Shown piece after piece: positions 34,301 to 42,245 of a stretch of DNA of 64,000 bases. The translations under genes and the position numbers were made by a program. Each line of letters begins with the position of its first letter. The stretch's first letter is position 1. A model generated the notes under the pieces. It saw only the letters and a list, made by a program, of their open reading frames with translations. It was not told the origin of the DNA and searched no databases. Source of the stretch: Serratia rhizosphaerae (GTDB lineage: Bacteria > Pseudomonadota > Gammaproteobacteria > Enterobacterales > Enterobacteriaceae); NCBI RefSeq assembly GCF_009817885.1, contig NZ_CP041764.1, forward strand, positions 682,001 through 746,000, in the 5' to 3' direction.

Positions 34301-34981
34301 GTCGCGCTCGCCCAGCGCCGCCACCCGTCCCTGACCGTCGCCGAAAATCTGTACCTCGACGTGGCGCGCCCGGTCGACAAAGCGCTCAAGAAACGCGCCG
34401 GCATCGCGGAAAAACTGTTCACCCATGCGTTTGACGCCGTCATAGGCCTCGCGCAGCGCCGCTTCGTTATCGCAGCGCGTCAGGCCGATGCCGCCGCCGC
34501 CGGCGGTGCTTTTCAGCATTACCGGATAGCCGATGCGCGCCGCCGCGCTGACCGCCTCTTCCACATTCGCCAGCAGGCCGGTGCCCGGCGTCATCGGCAC
34601 CCCGGCCGCCGCCGCCAGTTCACGCGCCCGGTGCTTAAGGCCGAACTCGCGGATTTGCTGCGCCGTCGGGCCGATAAACGCCACGCCGGCCGCGGCGCAG
34701 GCATCGGCAAATTCGGCGCTTTCCGACAGGAAGCCGTAGCCGGGGTAGATCGCCTGCGCGCCGGTCTGCGCCGCCGCCGCCAGAATTTTGTCAATGCGCA
34801 GATAGCTGTCGGCGGCCTTGTCGCCCCCCAGCGCCACGGCGTGATCCGCTGCGCTCACGTGCGGCGCATTGCGGTCGGCATCGGAGTAAACCGCCACGCT
34901 GGTCACGCCCAGACGTTTCAAGGTGCGGATCGCACGGCAGGCGATTTCGCCGCGGTTGGCAATCAATACGGTGGTAAACAT
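31361..34981 (-). CDS. uca: Urea carboxylase (biotin-dependent)
   Basis: 1206 residues. The biotin carboxylase domain (about 1-450) starts MFTTVLIANRGEIACRAIRTLKRL and contains the ATP-grasp KSTAGGGGIG; the carboxyltransferase region with KipA/KipI-like halves spans about 480-1100; the biotin carrier domain is C-terminal with EAMKM, biotinylated lysine about 1169. Full length for the family (~1200). It converts urea, ATP and bicarbonate to allophanate. The ATG at 34981 lies two bases after the allophanate hydrolase stop, so they are coupled. Many homologues are really guanidine carboxylases, but those come with carboxyguanidine deiminase genes, which are absent; the urea importer downstream argues for urea. 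Confidence 0.92.
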   Translation of the reverse strand: MFTTVLIANRGEIACRAIRTLKRLGVTSVAVYSDADRNAPHVSAADHAVALGGDKAADSYLRIDKILAAAAQTGAQAIYPGYGFLSESAEFADACAAAGVAFIGPTAQQIREFGLKHRARELAAAAGVPMTPGTGLLANVEEAVSAAARIGYPVMLKSTAGGGGIGLTRCDNEAALREAYDGVKRMGEQFFRDAGAFLERFVDRARHVEVQIFGDGQGRVAALGERDCSLQRRNQKVVEETPAPHLPAATRQALHQAAVALGESVSYRSAGTVEFIYDAGRDEFYFLEVNTRLQVEHPVTEMVTGLDLIECMLQVAAGDEPDWTALLRAPRGAAIEARIYAEDPLKNFQPSPGVLTEVAFPPETRVDGWVSSGSEVSAFYDPLIAKLIVYGEDRAAALEKMQQALDATRLHGIATNLDYLRQVVATDAFRAGEVWTGLLDEFVYQPHCIEVLQPGTYSSVQDYPGRLGYWDIGVPPSGPMDDFAFRLANRIVGNHPSAAGLEFTLQGPTLRFHCDATIALTGADCPATLDDVALEYWRPVAVRAGQVLTLGRASRGCRTYLAVRNGIDVPLYLGSRSTFALGQFGGHAGRTLRVADMLSVARPQLPASTTPAPIAAPQALDASLIPQYGEVWHIGVLYGPHGAPDFFTEESIDAFFASEWQVHYNSNRLGVRLSGPKPAWARQDGGEAGLHPSNVHDCEYAIGAINFTGDFPVILTRDGPSLGGFVCPVTIARAELWKVGQVKPGDRIRFHPISFKQAQSLEQAQLGSIEALAAVKAISLPPPSLAPTGTVSAAVLARLEADNGLPAVTYRQAGDGYLLMEYGDNVLDLASRLRIHLLMQSLQAQTIAGVEELAPGVRSLQIRYDSRIIAQQDLLSRLLTRERSLEDVSNLKVPTRIVHLPMAFEDSATLDAVERYRQTVRAEAPWLPNNVDFIQRINGLSRREQVRDILFDASYLILGLGDVYLGAPCAVPLDPRHRLLSSKYNPARTHTAEGTVGIGGMYMCIYGMDSPGGYQLVGRTLPIWNKFLTNPQFSAGEPWLLRFFDQVRFYPVSEQELEAQREAFRAGRMTIRIEHSEFDFAEYRRFLADNAGEIDAFRQRQQQAFAGEVARWQTQESEPEAQLLPAADEEEVDGDLVSADLNGNVWKVLVEPGQTVAAGQPLIVVEAMKMELAVTAPRAGVIKRIGCQPGRPVGPGDALLWLERAG

Positions 34982-34983
34982 GC

Positions 34984-36816
34984 TCAAGCCTCCTTCTCTG
35001 CGCCGGCGCGATATGCGCGCCAGCCGCCAAATGCGGTAATATCCGTCGCCCCTGCCAGCGCCCATGGCTCGCAGATAAAGCCTTTCACCCGTCGCCCGTC
35101 CGCCAGCAGCAGCGTGCCGATGCCCAGCGGCGGCGGCACTTCGGCAACAAACTCGCCAAAGCGCGCCAGCGGGATGTCCCACAGCTCCACCTCAATTGCC
35201 GCGCCGTCCTCCGTTTTCACCAGACCCGGCTTCGGCGGCTGCGTATCGGCCAGCGCATACAGCCGGTAACACGGCGCGGTGGTGGTCTGCTCCGCCAGCA
35301 CCGCCTGCCGCTGCGTCAGCTGCGCGTTGAGCGGCATACCGCGAAGGTGCGCGCCCACCACGGCGACGCGCACATGCTGCGGCGCAGGCGCCAGCGGCGG
35401 CTGTGCCGGCAGCGCACGCCCGGTAGCGCCGAGCGACAGCCCCAGTTGCTGCTGCCAGCGCTGGCCGAATGCCGCCAGCGCGCGATCGTGCCAGGCCGGC
35501 GCGATCAGCGTGATGCCGGCGGGCAGGCCATCGGCGCGCAGCGCGCCCGGCAACGCCAGCGCGCTGAGGTCGGCCAGATTGGTGAAGTTGGTGTAGGTGC
35601 CGAACTGCGAATTGAACAACACCGGCTCCTGCGCCATTTCCGCCAGCGTGCGGATCGTCGGTGAGGTCGGCACTACCAGCGCGTCGAACTGCGCCAGCAG
35701 CCGGTTGATCTCACGCGCCAGCTCGGCGCGCAGGTATTCGGCGCGATAGGCATCACAGGCGCTGTAACGCAGGCCGTTGCCGACAATATCGCGCACCACC
35801 GGGTTCATCGCCCCGGGGTCATCGCTGAGCATGCCCGCCACCGCCACGGTGCGCTCGGCCACCCACGGCCCTTCGTACAGCTGCTGCGCCAGTTGGCGGA
35901 ACGGGGTGAAATCGATCGTTTCCAGCTGCGCGCCGCCCTCCCGCAGCTGCGTCAGCGCCGCCTGAAACGCCTGCTCTGCCTGCGGGTCGCCGCAGAACGA
36001 CGGCGCATCCGGCACGGCAAAGCGCGGCGCGGCCGGCAGATCCGCCGGCGCCGTCTGTGGATTCACGCGGGAATAGGCGTCGTCGGCATCATAGCCGCCG
36101 GCCAGTTCGGCGACGCAGGCAGCGTCGGCCACCGTCAGCGCAAAGATGGAGACGCAGTCATTAAGGCGACAGGCCGGCACCACGCCGCGGTTCGACAGCC
36201 AGCCTTTGGTTGGTTTTAAACCGACGATATGATTAAACCCGGCCGGTACGCGGCCGGAGCCGGCGGTGTCGGTGCCGAGTGCAAACGGCGTCAGCCCGCG
36301 CGCCACCACCGACGCCGAGCCGGAGCTGGAGCCGCCGCTGACATACTGCGGATTGAAGCTGTTCACCACCGCGCCATACGGCGAACGGGTGCCGACCAGA
36401 CCGGTGGCGAACTGATCGAGGTTGGTTTTGCCGATAACGACAGCGCCGGCGGCGCGCAGCCTGGCGACGACGGCGGCATCCTCATCGGCCTGATAGGTAA
36501 ATGCCGGGCAGGCCGCCGACGTTGGCCAGCCGCCGACATCAATGTTGTCTTTAACCGCAAACGGCACGCCGAACAGCGGCAGACGGCTGAGGTCCCCGGC
36601 TACCGCCGCCAGGCGCTGCGCCAGCTGCTGATACTGCGCCTCACACTGCCGCGCGTCGGGCAGGTAAATCCAGGCGTTGTCGTTACGGTCAAGGCTGGCG
36701 ACAAGTTGAGAAAGCGTGGCGGCGACGCAGGCGATACGCTCCGCCGCCGGCTGCGTCTGGTAGTAGCGCTGCCACTCGCTGAGGGTAAATCCGTGTTGCT
36801 TAACAGGCTGGGTCAT
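34984..36816 (-). CDS. atzF: Allophanate hydrolase
   Basis: 610 residues. An amidase-signature domain (about 1-460) carries the Lys-cisSer-Ser triad visible as PFAVKDN (Lys about 88) and GGSSSGSASVVARG, and a C-terminal domain (about 470-610, VVGAHLRGMPLNAQL ... FGGWRAYRAG) is found in AtzF/DUR2-type enzymes. It hydrolyses allophanate to ammonia and CO2, completing ATP-dependent urea breakdown. The ATG at 36816 is preferred over 36861 because the sigma-54 promoter lies at 36857-36872, so the longer form would begin upstream of the transcript start. It is the first gene of the operon. Confidence 0.92.
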   Translation of the reverse strand: MTQPVKQHGFTLSEWQRYYQTQPAAERIACVAATLSQLVASLDRNDNAWIYLPDARQCEAQYQQLAQRLAAVAGDLSRLPLFGVPFAVKDNIDVGGWPTSAACPAFTYQADEDAAVVARLRAAGAVVIGKTNLDQFATGLVGTRSPYGAVVNSFNPQYVSGGSSSGSASVVARGLTPFALGTDTAGSGRVPAGFNHIVGLKPTKGWLSNRGVVPACRLNDCVSIFALTVADAACVAELAGGYDADDAYSRVNPQTAPADLPAAPRFAVPDAPSFCGDPQAEQAFQAALTQLREGGAQLETIDFTPFRQLAQQLYEGPWVAERTVAVAGMLSDDPGAMNPVVRDIVGNGLRYSACDAYRAEYLRAELAREINRLLAQFDALVVPTSPTIRTLAEMAQEPVLFNSQFGTYTNFTNLADLSALALPGALRADGLPAGITLIAPAWHDRALAAFGQRWQQQLGLSLGATGRALPAQPPLAPAPQHVRVAVVGAHLRGMPLNAQLTQRQAVLAEQTTTAPCYRLYALADTQPPKPGLVKTEDGAAIEVELWDIPLARFGEFVAEVPPPLGIGTLLLADGRRVKGFICEPWALAGATDITAFGGWRAYRAGAEKEA

Positions 36817-36856
36817 CGGCTGAATTCCATCTAGTACACAAGATTGAATCCAGCAG

Positions 36857-36872
36857 AGCAACGCCCGTGCCA
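36857..36872 (-). promoter_or_regulatory. Sigma-54 (RpoN) promoter of the urea operon
   Basis: The minus strand reads TGGCACGGGCGTTGCT, matching the -24/-12 consensus TGGCAC-N5-TTGC perfectly. It is about 41 bases before the allophanate hydrolase ATG, leaving a leader of about 30 bases. Nitrogen-limitation control through NtrC is the natural expectation. Confidence 0.85.
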
Positions 36873-36980
36873 GTTTTTTATTTATTTGATTTTAAATGAT
36901 TAATTAAAAACAATGCGCGGCGCGTGCAAAAAACGCGCACCAACGGCGCGCAGATACTGAACAAAAAAGGTGCAGAAAAA
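36873..36980 (-). promoter_or_regulatory. Upstream activator region with NtrC-like site
   Basis: An AT-rich bendable stretch (36873-36912) separates the sigma-54 promoter from a GC-rich block with repeated GCGC/GCAC half-sites. GCACCAACGGCGCGC (36937-36951) resembles the NtrC enhancer GCACC-N5-GGTGC in its left half, about 100 bases upstream of the expected start, where NtrC sites usually lie. NtrC binding and an IHF bend are inferred. Confidence 0.45.
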
Positions 36981-37163
36981 CGCCTATCAATCAGATACCG
37001 ACGGATGCCTGCTGATTGGCTCATCCAGGGGAGTTGATTTTGTCGGCAACAGCGTCAAAAAGTTAAAAGAGCTGAAAAATTTTATCACCAGCAAAGGAAT
37101 AAATAACTTCAGCGTGACGATCAAGTCTTGCTATTCTGCTGCCTGCCATATCCAGGAGGGATT

Positions 37164-37820
37164 ATGATTAGAACACTGATGCTCGCCCTGCTGCTGTCGC
37201 TCAGCGTGCAGCCGGCGCTGGCCGAAGCACAGACGTTCAACGGCGTGCTGCAGGCCTATTGGCTGCCTGTCTGGCATGAAGACGTCAATCAGCCGCAGCT
37301 GACATACCGTTTCTTCCCGGATGAATCGTCGGCCGCCAAGGGAAAAGTCATCAACCTGCGCCAGCCCGCTCTCGATCTCAAACGGCTGCAGCAGGATCAC
37401 CCGGAGTTTATCGCCCGGCGGCAGGGGCACGTGGAGTATTACGGTACGCTGAAGGTTAGCGAGTCAACCGCATATAACGAGTGCGGCCTGGACTTTTATG
37501 AGGCGCAAAAGGCCGCGTTTACGCCCAAAGCGCCGCAGCCTTTCGATATTGAACAACTGGAAAAGCAAAGCGGCTGTCAGTCCTACCCCTGGCTGCTCAG
37601 CTATCAGCTAAAAGCGGACGGCGGCGGCGCCGTGCTCAGAGCCGCGCCCGATAGCAGCGCCGAGGCCGTCGCCCAACTCTCCGGCGACCGGCCACTGGTG
37701 CAAATCAGGCAGGTCAACGCCGACTGGGTGCAGGTCGCACTCTATGATGCCGCCAACCAGCCGCCGATGGGCAAGACGCGCGGCTATATTGAACTGCGCC
37801 ATCTGCAGCCGCTCAACTAG
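37164..37820 (+). CDS. Periplasmic protein of unknown function with SH3-like C-terminus
   Basis: 218 residues with a signal peptide (MIRTLMLALLLSLSVQPALA) and a mature, soluble region. A C-terminal part (about 150-215, AVLRAAPDSSAEAVAQLSGD ... WVQVALYDAANQPPMGKTRGYIE) has the pattern of a bacterial SH3 domain, often used for cell-wall or protein binding. Two cysteines (about 108 and 137) could form a disulfide. AGGAGGG sets the start at 37164. The 347-base gap upstream holds the urea operon promoter. No family name is recognised. Confidence 0.6.
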   Translation: MIRTLMLALLLSLSVQPALAEAQTFNGVLQAYWLPVWHEDVNQPQLTYRFFPDESSAAKGKVINLRQPALDLKRLQQDHPEFIARRQGHVEYYGTLKVSESTAYNECGLDFYEAQKAAFTPKAPQPFDIEQLEKQSGCQSYPWLLSYQLKADGGGAVLRAAPDSSAEAVAQLSGDRPLVQIRQVNADWVQVALYDAANQPPMGKTRGYIELRHLQPLN

Positions 37821-37828
37821 CGCGCCGC

Positions 37829-37856
37829 AAAAAAAAGCGCCTCCCACAGGAGGCGC
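37829..37856 (-). terminator. Rho-independent terminator of yehS
   Basis: Perfect 8-bp stem GCGCCTCC / GGAGGCGC (37837-37844, 37849-37856), loop of four, followed on the minus strand by eight T (37836-37829). The plus-strand gene ends just before it. Confidence 0.9.
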
Positions 37857-37879
37857 CGAGATACCGTATTCCGCGCGCG

Positions 37880-38344
37880 TTACTCGCCGCGCACCCGCTG
37901 CGCCAGCCCTTTCAGGAAGTAACGCAGCATCTGATCGCCGCACGGACGATAGTTCTTGGTGCCCGGCTTGCGGAACAGCGCGCTCAGCTCCGGCTTGGAG
38001 ATGCGGAAATCCACCGCGGTGAAAATCTGGAACAGGTCGACGTCCTTCAGTTCAAACGCCACGCGCAGCTTCTTCAGCACCAGGTTATTGGTGATCGGCA
38101 GCTCCAGCGGCGGTGCCGGAAATTTATCGTCTTTGCCGCGTTTGAAGAACACCAGGCCGTTGAGGAAATGCCCCATCACCTCATCCGGACACTTCTGGAA
38201 GCCCGGTTCGCCTTCCTTGATGATGTAAGCGCCCATCGCTGCGGCGTCAACGTCGAAACCGTCCAGTTTGGCGATGTCCGCCATTTTTACGTCGTTGATT
38301 TTCAGCATGTAACGCACGCTGCGCAGGACGTCATTGTTAATCAT
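37880..38344 (-). CDS. yehS: DUF1456 family protein YehS
   Basis: A 154-residue orthologue of E. coli YehS: two DUF1456 repeats, the first starting MINNDVLRSVRYMLKINDVKMADI (first residues MINNDVLRSVRYML), the second NNLVLKKLRVAFELKDVDLF, and the conserved KPELSALFRKPG and RPCGDQMLRYFLKGL. Function unknown. The ATG at 38344 matches the E. coli start; an upstream in-frame start at 38401 adds non-conserved residues. Monocistronic, with its own terminator. Confidence 0.9.
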   Translation of the reverse strand: MINNDVLRSVRYMLKINDVKMADIAKLDGFDVDAAAMGAYIIKEGEPGFQKCPDEVMGHFLNGLVFFKRGKDDKFPAPPLELPITNNLVLKKLRVAFELKDVDLFQIFTAVDFRISKPELSALFRKPGTKNYRPCGDQMLRYFLKGLAQRVRGE

Positions 38345-38443
38345 GGCATTGCCTTTAACGGGTAATCGGATGACGTGCGGCGGGTAAAACGACTGCCGCA
38401 CGTCAGAATAAGTGCGGCAGTATAGGGACAGGCGCGTGGTTTC

Positions 38444-39340
38444 TCAATCGATTTGGCGTTTCGCCTGGTACAGCGGGATATCTTCGCCGATGATATATTT
38501 GTTGCGCAGCAGCGAGGAGATTTTATCCATCGTCATCACCACCACCACCAGCACCAGGGTGATAAACATCACCACATCCCAGTTCCACAGCCGCATATTT
38601 TCCGCATACACCAGGCCGATGCCGCCGGCGCCGACGAAGCCGAGCACCGCCGCCGAACGGGTGTTGGACTCAATCTGATACAGGCTCAGCGCCAGAAAAG
38701 TCGGGAAGGATTGGGTAAAAATGCCGAAACGGTGCTTCTGCAGGCCGTTGGCCCCCACCGCCGTCAGGCCGCGCCCCGGCGATTTTTCCACCGCCTCGTG
38801 CCCTTCGGCATACAGTTTGCCCAGCAGCCCGACGTCCTGCATCACGATAGCCAGCACCCCGGCCAGCGGCCCCATGCCCACCGCGCGCACGAAGATCAGC
38901 CCCCAGATCGCCATATCAATGCCGCGTAATACGTCCAGCAAACGGCGCACCACGGCGGCGACCGGCCGCAGCAGCGGCGTGGCCATCACGTTGCGCGCGG
39001 CAAAGAACGACAGCGGCAGCGCAATCAGCGATGCGGTGAGCGTGCCGGCGAACACAATGCCGAGGGTGATAAAGATCTGCTGGAAGTAGTAGCCGAACGG
39101 CCAGTTAAGAAAATCGTGCCAGACGAACATGCGCATAAAGTAGCGGCCGAGCTGCTGGCAACCGGTGAGAAACTGCGGCCAGGAGATGCCGAAGAAGTGG
39201 AAAAACAGCAGGTAGTACAGCACAAACCCCGCGCCGACCAGCGCCAGAGTGCGCAGATAGCGCCGCTGCTGGCTGAAGATCTCCCGGTGCTGCTGACGCA
39301 GCGTGTGCAGCCGTTCCGTGCTTACGGTTTGCTCGAACAT
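38444..39340 (-). CDS. phnE: Phosphonate-type ABC transporter permease PhnE, second copy
   Basis: A 298-residue permease with about six helices and the EAA-type loop ALSLYQIESNTRSAAVLGFVG / VGAGGIGLVY conserved in PhnE proteins. N-terminal residues 1-35 are hydrophilic and helical. Two PhnE paralogues in tandem form a heterodimer in several bacteria. The ATG shares one base with the upstream permease stop (TAATG, 39338-39342). Last gene of the phnCDEE unit. Confidence 0.87.
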   Translation of the reverse strand: MFEQTVSTERLHTLRQQHREIFSQQRRYLRTLALVGAGFVLYYLLFFHFFGISWPQFLTGCQQLGRYFMRMFVWHDFLNWPFGYYFQQIFITLGIVFAGTLTASLIALPLSFFAARNVMATPLLRPVAAVVRRLLDVLRGIDMAIWGLIFVRAVGMGPLAGVLAIVMQDVGLLGKLYAEGHEAVEKSPGRGLTAVGANGLQKHRFGIFTQSFPTFLALSLYQIESNTRSAAVLGFVGAGGIGLVYAENMRLWNWDVVMFITLVLVVVVMTMDKISSLLRNKYIIGEDIPLYQAKRQID

Positions 39341-40257
39341 TATTTTCCGCCCTCCACCACGCGTTGACGCAGTTTGCCGGAGCTGTAATCCAGCAGCGAC
39401 ACCACCACGATAATCAGCAGCAGCGTCATGCTAACCTGATCGTAACGGTCCAGTTTAATATTGGTCATCAGCTCCTGGCCGATGCCGCCCGCCCCCACCA
39501 GCCCGAGGATGGTCGACTGACGGAAGTTGATCTCCAGCCGCATAAAGCTGTAGGACATAAACACCGGTTTCACCTGCGGCCACAGGCCGAAGCGCATGCG
39601 CTGCAGCGGAGTGGCGCCGCAGGCGGCCAGGCCGAGCACCGGCTTCGACGACGCGGTTTCCAGCGCCTCATAGAACAGCTTGGTCAGGCTGCCGATAGTG
39701 TGCAGCGCCAGCGCCAGAAAGCCGGGAATCGCCCCGATGCCGAACGCCATCACAAACATCACCGCCCAGGCCAGCTCCGGCATGGTGCGCAGGAAGGCCA
39801 CCAGCGTGCGGATGGCGAAGCGCAGCCACCCCGGGCTGTGGGTGTTATTCGCCGCCAGAAAGGCCAGCGCCCCCGCCACCAGCACCGAGCACAGGGTCGC
39901 CGCCAGCGCCAACTGCAGGGTTTCCCACAGCAGCGGCAGCTGGATATGCAGCCGGTAACCCCAGTACGCCAGCGATCCTTCGGTATGCCCGTCGGCAAAC
40001 AGCAGCCGCCAGTGCAGCACCGGCACGGTTTCCGCCAGATAATCGAAGAAGTTGGGCAATGACACCCAGACGGTATGCAGATTGAACTCGGCCAACGTAC
40101 CGGCACCGAGGTACAGCCCCACCAGCAGCAGCGACCAAAGCAGCGTTTCACGCTTCTGCCTGCTGCGGATCCGCTGATAGTAATGCGCAAAATCGGTATT
40201 CAACGTGGATGTCCATCCGTCGTAAAAAAATGGCTGTCCGTACTCCGGCGCGTGCAA
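39340..40257 (-). CDS. phnE: Phosphonate-type ABC transporter permease PhnE, first copy
   Basis: A 305-residue permease with about six helices. The conserved coupling loop reads RLEINFRQSTILGLVGAGGI. It is homologous to the following permease and probably dimerises with it. The first available start is a TTG at 40257 with a poor ribosome binding site; a second TTG about 19 codons on is also possible, so the N-terminus is uncertain. It lies 22 bases after phnD. Confidence 0.85.
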   Translation of the reverse strand: MHAPEYGQPFFYDGWTSTLNTDFAHYYQRIRSRQKRETLLWSLLLVGLYLGAGTLAEFNLHTVWVSLPNFFDYLAETVPVLHWRLLFADGHTEGSLAYWGYRLHIQLPLLWETLQLALAATLCSVLVAGALAFLAANNTHSPGWLRFAIRTLVAFLRTMPELAWAVMFVMAFGIGAIPGFLALALHTIGSLTKLFYEALETASSKPVLGLAACGATPLQRMRFGLWPQVKPVFMSYSFMRLEINFRQSTILGLVGAGGIGQELMTNIKLDRYDQVSMTLLLIIVVVSLLDYSSGKLRQRVVEGGK

Positions 40258-40279
40258 GACGCCGGGGTACGGAAGAGAA

Positions 40280-41215
40280 TCAGCGCTCGCCCTTCGCCAG
40301 CGCGCGTTTGAGGTCGATCACCGGCTGGTACTCCGCCAGCGTGGTGTCTTCGATATGCTGCTTGCCACCCATCGCCTTCACAAAGCAGGCGTGATCTTTT
40401 TTATCCAGCTTCTTGATGGCGGCGACCAGTTTGGCTTTGAACTCCGCCGGCAGCGCGCTGCGCACCAGGATCGGGCCATTCGGGATCAGCGGCGACTGCC
40501 AGATAATGCGGATCTTTTTCATCAGATCCGGCTGGTCCATGCGGATCAGGCGGGTAAAGGCGCCGCTGGTGTAGCCGCTGTTGTAGTCGCCGATCATCGA
40601 GGTCCAGGTCACCGCGCCGTCAAACTGACCGTTCACCACGCCGAGAATGTCCTGTTCGTGGCCGCCGGAGAAGGTCACGCTGGAGAAGTAACCGTTGTAT
40701 TGGTTATCCGCGTTGCCGCCGAACTGCTTTTTAAAGTCGTGATCCGGCATCAAAAAGCCGGAGGTGGAATCCGGATCGGCAAAGCCGAAGGATTTCCCTT
40801 TCAGATCCGCCAGCTTTTGATACGGACTGTCGGCCTTGACGATCACCACCGAGTGATAGCCGCGCGAGTTGTCGACGTCATCAACCGCGATCCCCACCAG
40901 ATCCACCGCCTGCGGATCCTTGAGGTATACCGAGGCGAACGACGCCGGCGACATGCTCAGCACCATATCGATCTTGCCGCCGAGCAGCCCCTGGATCACG
41001 CCGGAATAGTCGGAGGAGTTGCGCAGTTTGGTGTCTACGCCCAATTCCTTATCAAAAAACTGCTTCACGCACTGGTTGTCGCCAATCTGCTGGGTGGCAT
41101 TCTGCCCGCCGAGAATGCCCATATTCAGCTCTTTGGGCGCATCCGCCGCCGCCGCGCCGAAGGCCATCAGCACGCCGCTTGCCAGCGCGCTCAGCATCGC
41201 TATTTTTTTCATCAT
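40280..41215 (-). CDS. phnD: Phosphonate-type periplasmic binding protein PhnD
   Basis: A 311-residue periplasmic binding protein. The signal peptide ends at AAA before DAPKELNMGILGGQNATQ. DYSGVIQGLLGGKIDMV, FADPDSTSGFLMPDH and FSGGHEQDILGVVNGQFD correspond to the ligand-binding segments of E. coli PhnD. Two mature cysteines (NQCVKQFF, HACFVKA) could form a disulfide. Candidate ligands are phosphonates, phosphite or organophosphates. No C-P lyase or phosphonatase is nearby, so the exact ligand is open. Confidence 0.87.
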   Translation of the reverse strand: MMKKIAMLSALASGVLMAFGAAAADAPKELNMGILGGQNATQQIGDNQCVKQFFDKELGVDTKLRNSSDYSGVIQGLLGGKIDMVLSMSPASFASVYLKDPQAVDLVGIAVDDVDNSRGYHSVVIVKADSPYQKLADLKGKSFGFADPDSTSGFLMPDHDFKKQFGGNADNQYNGYFSSVTFSGGHEQDILGVVNGQFDGAVTWTSMIGDYNSGYTSGAFTRLIRMDQPDLMKKIRIIWQSPLIPNGPILVRSALPAEFKAKLVAAIKKLDKKDHACFVKAMGGKQHIEDTTLAEYQPVIDLKRALAKGER

Positions 41216-41273
41216 CTCATAACCCTGTGTGTGTAAAAGTAACGGTAAAAATGCACAAGCCGCTCTCCGGCGA

Positions 41274-42107
41274 TCAATGGATCTGGCTGACTTCCTCGCC
41301 ATACAGTTGCTGCAGAATCTGTTCGTCGAGCTGCGACGGGTGGCCGTCGAAAATGATTTTGCCCTGCGCAATGCCGATCACCCGCCCGCAGTACTCTTTC
41401 ACCAGTTCAACCGAGTGCAGGTTGACCATCACCGCGATGCCGTCTTCGCTCACCTTGCGCAGCGCATCCATAATGCGCCGGGTGTTTTTCGGATCCAGCG
41501 ACGCCACCGGCTCATCGGCCAGCAGAATCTGCGGGTTCTGCATCAGCGCGCGGCAGATCGCCACGCGCTGCATCTGGCCGCCGGACAGGTTTTCCGCCCG
41601 CTGCAGGGCGTGCGGCAGCATATTGAGCCACTGCAGCAGTTCAATGGCGCGCGCCCGGTCGGCGTCGTCGAAGACTTTGAAGAAGGATTTCAGCGTCGAG
41701 GTGTGGCTGAGCCGCCCCAGCAAGACGTTAGTGATCACATCCAGCCGCGGCACCAGGCAAAAATCCTGGAAAATCATGCCGCAGCGGGCGCGCCAGCTGC
41801 GCATCTGACGCGCCGACAGCTGGGCGATGTCCTGCGCCACGCCCTGCGGATCGATATGCAGCATCTCGCCGCAGCTGGAAGGAATGGTGCCGTTCAGGGT
41901 GTGCAGCAGGGTCGATTTCCCGGCGCCGGAGCGGCCGATCACCGCCACAAACTCGCCGGCGTGCAGAGAAAAATTGATATCGTCCAGCACCCGCTGCTGC
42001 GCCTTATAGGCTTTGCCCAATCCTTTCACTTCCAGAACTTTGCGCCGCGTACGGGTCTGCACGGGCGGGAATTCGCTCGGTGCCAGTTTTAACAGTGCCT
42101 GAGCCAT
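41274..42107 (-). CDS. phnC: Phosphonate-type ABC transporter ATPase PhnC
   Basis: A 277-residue ATPase with Walker A GRSGAGKST, signature LSGGQMQRVAICRAL, Walker B ILLADEPVASLDP, and the PhnC-typical CGMIFQDFCLVPRLDVITNVLLG (core MIFQDFCLVPRLDV). I prefer the ATG at 42107 to a GTG at 42146, because a Pho-box-like element at 42154-42171 would leave too little leader for the longer form. First gene of phnCDEE. Confidence 0.87.
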   Translation of the reverse strand: MAQALLKLAPSEFPPVQTRTRRKVLEVKGLGKAYKAQQRVLDDINFSLHAGEFVAVIGRSGAGKSTLLHTLNGTIPSSCGEMLHIDPQGVAQDIAQLSARQMRSWRARCGMIFQDFCLVPRLDVITNVLLGRLSHTSTLKSFFKVFDDADRARAIELLQWLNMLPHALQRAENLSGGQMQRVAICRALMQNPQILLADEPVASLDPKNTRRIMDALRKVSEDGIAVMVNLHSVELVKEYCGRVIGIAQGKIIFDGHPSQLDEQILQQLYGEEVSQIH

Positions 42108-42153
42108 ATGCCGTATCTCATTAGGTTGGCGATTCGTGATGGGCACCTATTTA

Positions 42154-42171
42154 GGGATAAATTTATGACAT
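42154..42171 (-). promoter_or_regulatory. Pho-box-like element upstream of phnC
   Basis: The minus strand reads ATGTCATAAATTTATCCC, matching 14 of 18 positions of the PhoB box CTGTCATAAATCTGTCAC as I recall the consensus. It lies 47 bases before the phnC ATG. It suggests induction by phosphate starvation. Confidence 0.5.
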
Positions 42172-42217
42172 TGGGATGATGGTTTTATGGCGGGGAGGTG
42201 ACGACGGCGTGATGTAT

Positions 42218-42235
42218 CGCCCGGATAGCCGGGCG
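42218..42235. other. Hairpin between lgoD and phnC
   Basis: CGCCCGG-ATAG-CCGGGCG, a perfect 7-bp stem just after the lgoD stop codon. No T tract follows it on either strand, so it may act as a 3'-end stabiliser rather than an intrinsic terminator. Confidence 0.4.
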
Positions 42236-42245
42236 AAAAGCAGCA

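Noticed and set aside
36817..36980. Possible guanidine riboswitch ahead of the allophanate hydrolase and carboxylase genes.
   Set aside because: The sigma-54 promoter leaves only about 30 bases of leader, too short for the riboswitch.
36970..37167. 65-codon plus-strand frame upstream of the periplasmic protein.
   Set aside because: It lacks a ribosome binding site, overlaps the activator region of the urea operon and the start of the next gene, and has no family likeness.
42218..42235. Hairpin after lgoD as an intrinsic terminator.
   Set aside because: The T run lies before, not after, the hairpin on the lgoD strand.
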